Shown in pieces: positions 34,885 to 37,647 of a DNA stretch of 37,647 nt. The notes beneath the pieces are model-generated. The model searched no databases. It had not been told where the DNA came from and saw only the letters and a program-made list of their open reading frames with translations. Location: assembly GCA_022767345.1 (NCBI GenBank), contig JALEOD010000059.1, forward strand, positions 1-37,647. The letters run 5' to 3'. Both the position numbers and the translations under genes were made by a program. Each line of letters opens with the position of its first letter. Within the stretch, counting starts at the first letter, position 1. Source of the stretch: Emergencia sp. (GTDB taxonomy: Bacteria > Bacillota > Clostridia > Peptostreptococcales > Anaerovoracaceae).

Positions 34885-35871
34885 TTATTTATTCTCCGCT
34901 TTATAGTTTTCGATAAAGGATAAATCAAACATCGCTTCGATATCAGGCACCTTCTCAATCATGCCCAGCTCCAGCATCTGCTCTGCCAGATTTCTCACAT
35001 TTTCGATATAAGCTTCGTCAATATCCCAGCAAATTTCAATATTGTCTGCCGACAGCTTGAGCAGCTCCAAATCAGTACCAAAGCTGGCTGCTTTCTCTAA
35101 CCATACATCCTGATTGGCATTGATAAATTCTGCTCCCTGAATATGTGCGTTTACCAGTGTCTGCACCAGCGCCGGGTTATTTTTAATAGTATCTTCCGTT
35201 ACAATCATAGCCGCATTGATTGTGCCGATGCTGTCATCAAAATACGGATAGCTGAGGATCGTTCCATATCCATCTTTCACTGCCTGAGAAGGATACGGTT
35301 CACCGCTTAAAAAGGCGTCAATCGTGCCATCAGACAAAGCCTGTGCCATATCAAAGAAGTCGATACGGGTTAAAGTAACGTCTTTTTCAGGATCCAGCCC
35401 CGCCTTTTCCAGCACATTGAGAAGCAGCGCGTGATGCATTGTCCCCGGTACGTAAGCGATAGTCTTTCCTTTCAGGTCTTCTGCCTTTTTAATGCCGCTG
35501 TCTTTTCGAACTACCAGGGCAGAACACTTGTTGCACAGCGTAGTCACAATTTTGATTGGTTCGCCCATTGATGCAGCTGTAATCGCCAGAGGAATGGTGG
35601 TACCGGTCATATCTAAGCTTCCTGCCAGCAAAGCTGTTTTCTGGTCGCCCGGGTTTGTAAAAGGCTTTACCTCAATGGAAGAACCTTCCGGTAAATAGTC
35701 TTCATAGAAATATGGCGTTAAGGTCTGTGCGGTCTTCCAGGTGCCTACAGTAGTTTCTATCGGTGCAGAGGTATCCAGTTCTCCCTGCTCCTTATTATCA
35801 CTTCCGCAGCCGGTTAATGCAGTCAGCACCAAAGCTGCCATAAGCACTAATGAGAATATCTTCTTTTTCAT
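34885..35871 (-). CDS. ABC transporter substrate-binding lipoprotein (NMT1/SsuA-like)
   Basis: This 328-residue protein has a lipoprotein signal peptide with lipobox LTGC (C22). The mature part resembles the NMT1/THI5-SsuA fold: GEPIKIVTTLCNKCSALVVRKDSGIKKAEDLKGKTIAYVPGTMHHALL and LSDGTIDAFLSGEPYPSQAV. Ligands of this group include sulfonates, nitrate, taurine, pyrimidine precursors and aromatic acids. The presence of two nearby cysteines in CNKC is unusual for the fold. ATG follows GGAGG. The 29-bp gap after the radical SAM gene indicates one operon. Confidence 0.9.
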   Translation of the reverse strand: MKKKIFSLVLMAALVLTALTGCGSDNKEQGELDTSAPIETTVGTWKTAQTLTPYFYEDYLPEGSSIEVKPFTNPGDQKTALLAGSLDMTGTTIPLAITAASMGEPIKIVTTLCNKCSALVVRKDSGIKKAEDLKGKTIAYVPGTMHHALLLNVLEKAGLDPEKDVTLTRIDFFDMAQALSDGTIDAFLSGEPYPSQAVKDGYGTILSYPYFDDSIGTINAAMIVTEDTIKNNPALVQTLVNAHIQGAEFINANQDVWLEKAASFGTDLELLKLSADNIEICWDIDEAYIENVRNLAEQMLELGMIEKVPDIEAMFDLSFIENYKAENK

Positions 35872-35900
35872 ATTTTTACCTCCATAGTTTTTATAAAATC

Positions 35901-36893
35901 TTACTTAGATGGACAAACGGTATAGCCTGCCTCTGCAAAAGCGGCTTTCGCTTTGCCTGCATCAAACTGATTCCATTTTCCTCCGCTGCAGCAGCAGTTG
36001 TCACGCGGTACAGAACCGGTTTCGATCACAGTTACATTTGCGCCAAAGTCGGCAGCTTCTTTGCAGTACGGATGTACACAGATATCCGGCACTTTCCGGC
36101 CGCCCAAAAGCCTGGTCACAGCGATAATCTGTGCTAACCTTTCATTGGAAATCTGCGGATGTACGCCTAGAGGCGTTCCTTCTACCGGTACTCTCGCCAT
36201 GGCGCCGGATACGATGACATCACAGTCTTTTGCCAACATGGCAATCTCTGCAATTTCTTCATTGGTATGTTCTATACCTACAGGTTCTACTAAGAACACC
36301 AGATCCAGTTTGGAATCTTTTGCCGCATTGAGGGTGTCGATGCGATCCTGTGGATTGAAGCGGGTGTCTTTGCCCTCACCCAGCCGCAGAGAATGATAAA
36401 CAAAGTTGACGCCGCAGTCTGCCAGCCAGTTAGCAGTCTCCAGATTAAATTCTCCGATATTCAGTCCGATTCTATAATCTCCCGGTACTTCTCTGCGAAT
36501 CGCCTGAATCATGCTCGCAAGCTGATCTTTGGAATAAAATTCTGTCGTCCGCAGTACAATCCAGTACACGCCCTGCTCTGCATATTCACGCACCTGTCTG
36601 ATGGTTTCTGCCTCGTCATATTCTCTGGTGTCCTTCGTGATGCCCCATGCCTCACCCAAAGAGCAGAAATCACAGTTCATGGAACATGGTGCAAAATCCA
36701 CACCGATCGCGCCCCATAAATATGCCTTATCACCGGTAATCCGGCTTGCCAGTTCTCTGGCCGCCTCGCCCAGCAGCTTGTACTCTTCCGTACCAATTTC
36801 TATAGAAAGAAGCTGCACTGCCTGTTCTTTGCTCAAGCCCGTTTCCATACCTTCAGGACTTACTGCCCATGTAATGAGTTCTTGATTCGTCAT
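35901..36893 (-). CDS. Radical SAM enzyme, biotin-synthase-like, with a cysteine-rich C-terminus
   Basis: This 330-residue protein has the radical SAM cluster motif CSMNCDFC (C70, C74, C77; CxxxCxxC). The rest of the barrel resembles BioB: RIDTLNAAKDSKLDLVFLVEPVG, EEIAEIAMLAK, and PVEGTPLG. The C-terminal part has extra cysteines at C272, C277, C300-C302 and C327, suggesting an auxiliary Fe-S cluster. The cysteines that hold the [2Fe-2S] cluster in E. coli-type BioB are not evident. It is the first gene of an operon with an SsuABC-type importer. It may be an anaerobe-type sulfur-inserting enzyme or act on the imported compound; neither is proven. ATG follows GAGGAG. Confidence 0.85.
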   Translation of the reverse strand: MTNQELITWAVSPEGMETGLSKEQAVQLLSIEIGTEEYKLLGEAARELASRITGDKAYLWGAIGVDFAPCSMNCDFCSLGEAWGITKDTREYDEAETIRQVREYAEQGVYWIVLRTTEFYSKDQLASMIQAIRREVPGDYRIGLNIGEFNLETANWLADCGVNFVYHSLRLGEGKDTRFNPQDRIDTLNAAKDSKLDLVFLVEPVGIEHTNEEIAEIAMLAKDCDVIVSGAMARVPVEGTPLGVHPQISNERLAQIIAVTRLLGGRKVPDICVHPYCKEAADFGANVTVIETGSVPRDNCCCSGGKWNQFDAGKAKAAFAEAGYTVCPSK

Positions 36894-36940
36894 CGTTTCT
36901 TCTCCTCTATGCTAAAGTCTTTTGATTTATAAGGTCGTAT

Positions 36941-36957
36941 AGTAGACATTGTCTACT
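36941..36957. promoter_or_regulatory. 17-bp perfect palindromic operator at the start of the radical SAM/ABC operon
   Basis: AGTAGACA and TGTCTACT form perfect 8-bp arms around one base. The site lies just downstream of the predicted start point (about 36961), where a bound repressor would block transcription. The regulator is not in this window. Confidence 0.6.
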
Positions 36958-36967
36958 TCATGAGATA

Positions 36968-36996
36968 ATTATAGCCGTCTCCCTGCATCTTGGCAA
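36968..36996 (-). promoter_or_regulatory. Promoter of the radical SAM/ABC operon
   Basis: On the minus strand TTGCCA (36991-36996) and TATAAT (36968-36973) are 17 bp apart. The spacer and -35 box overlap a hairpin-forming sequence (AGCCGTC/GACGGCT, 36973-37006) which may also stop readthrough from the rRNA operon. Confidence 0.6.
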
Positions 36997-37116
36997 GATG
37001 ACGGCTTATGAATTTTATTAGAAAAAATGAAAAATCTTTTAGATAAATTCCATTTCGAAAGCCTACAGCCGGCTTCCTCCCGACGCTGTCCCGTTTTGTA
37101 CGCTTCGCTAAAAAAA

Positions 37117-37148
37117 AGAAGCCACACATAGTGCAGCTTCTTTTTTAA
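37117..37148 (-). terminator. Terminator of the rRNA operon
   Basis: On the minus strand AAAAAAGAAGC pairs with GCTTCTTTTTT across a loop of about 13 bases, followed by a T-run. It lies just after 5S rRNA. The ~110 bp to its left hold nothing I can name. Confidence 0.85.
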
Positions 37149-37153
37149 CAAAA

Positions 37154-37267
37154 CCGGCAACGTCCTACTTTCCCAGGCAGCCTCCCGCCAAGTATCATCA
37201 GCGCTTGAGAGCTTAACTTCTGTGTTCGAGATGGGAACAGGTGTATCCTCTCCGCTATTGTCACCGG
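37154..37267 (-). rRNA. rrf: 5S ribosomal RNA
   Basis: The minus strand begins CCGGTGACAATAGCGGAGAG, continues with ACACCTGTTCCCATCTCGAACACAGAAGTTAAG split over loop B/C, and ends GGGAAAGTAGGACGTTGCCGG, pairing with the 5' end. This is a complete bacterial 5S rRNA of about 114-117 nt. The ends may be off by two or three bases. Confidence 0.96.
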
Positions 37268-37333
37268 ATTTTCTTTTCTTCTCTTTTCCGTACCTTTCTC
37301 CTGAATAACAGTTAACTCTCACTTCTGAAACCT

Positions 37334-37647
<314 letters not shown>

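Noticed and set aside
36969-37322. 117-codon minus-strand frame over the 5S gene
   Set aside because: It reads through the 5S rRNA and its terminators; it is not a protein gene.
37268-37333. tRNA gene in the rRNA operon spacer
   Set aside because: The 66-bp spacer is too short and shows no cloverleaf.

Overview
This window looks like chromosomal DNA of a low-to-mid G+C, anaerobic, spore-forming clostridial Firmicute. The evidence is the Firmicute-type rpoB-rpoC and rpsL-rpsG-fusA-tuf blocks, a SpoIID homologue, an AbrB-like regulator with a C-terminal cysteine pair, class III fructose bisphosphatase, RicT, Gram-positive promoters and strong AGGAGG ribosome binding sites. I cannot name the species. 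Nearly every gene is on the minus strand, so transcription runs right to left from an rRNA operon (23S 3' end and 5S) at the right edge to tuf at the left edge.

Region by region, right to left. 37.6-36.9 kb holds the 23S 3' end, 5S and terminators. 36.9-33.3 kb is an operon of a biotin-synthase-like radical SAM enzyme with an SsuABC/TauABC-type ABC importer, starting at a promoter with a perfect palindrome just past the predicted start point. 33.1-29.9 kb is a housekeeping operon: a 35-codon membrane peptide, tmk, holB, ricT, trmN6. 29.8-27.7 kb holds a DUF948-like gene, an AbrB-like gene and murA; spoIID (plus strand) faces murA and diverges from fbp (26.6-24.6 kb). 24.3-23.1 kb is an ECF S-component coupled to an amidohydrolase. 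22.9-15.4 kb is rpoB-rpoC. 15.1-13.3 kb holds a GNAT acetyltransferase and a Fic protein with unusual active-site residues. 13.2-12.4 kb holds two broken genes joined head to head. 12.2-10.5 kb is a sigma54 activator. 10.4-5.6 kb is an XRE regulator divergent from an MFS/amidohydrolase/sodium symporter operon. 5.5-3.9 kb is a cobalamin riboswitch with a terminator and an NCS2 purine-type permease. 3.7 kb to the left edge is the str operon.

The strongest oddities are these. (1) The S7 gene has an in-frame TGA at codon 124, after which the conserved S7 C-terminus continues in the same frame. (2) A 473-bp insert between rpsL and rpsG holds a 104-bp hairpin repeat and a densely folded, pseudoknot-capable RNA candidate. 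(3) A cobalamin riboswitch controls a nucleobase-type permease. (4) Two 5'-truncated genes meet at one junction beside an apparently orphaned sigma54 activator. (5) rpoBC and the str operon are separated by 11.7 kb of accessory genes. (6) The Fic protein has Gln in place of the catalytic His and a paired operator around its promoter. TGA is almost unused as a stop codon in this window, which bears on (1). All calls come from reading the sequence; no database search was possible.
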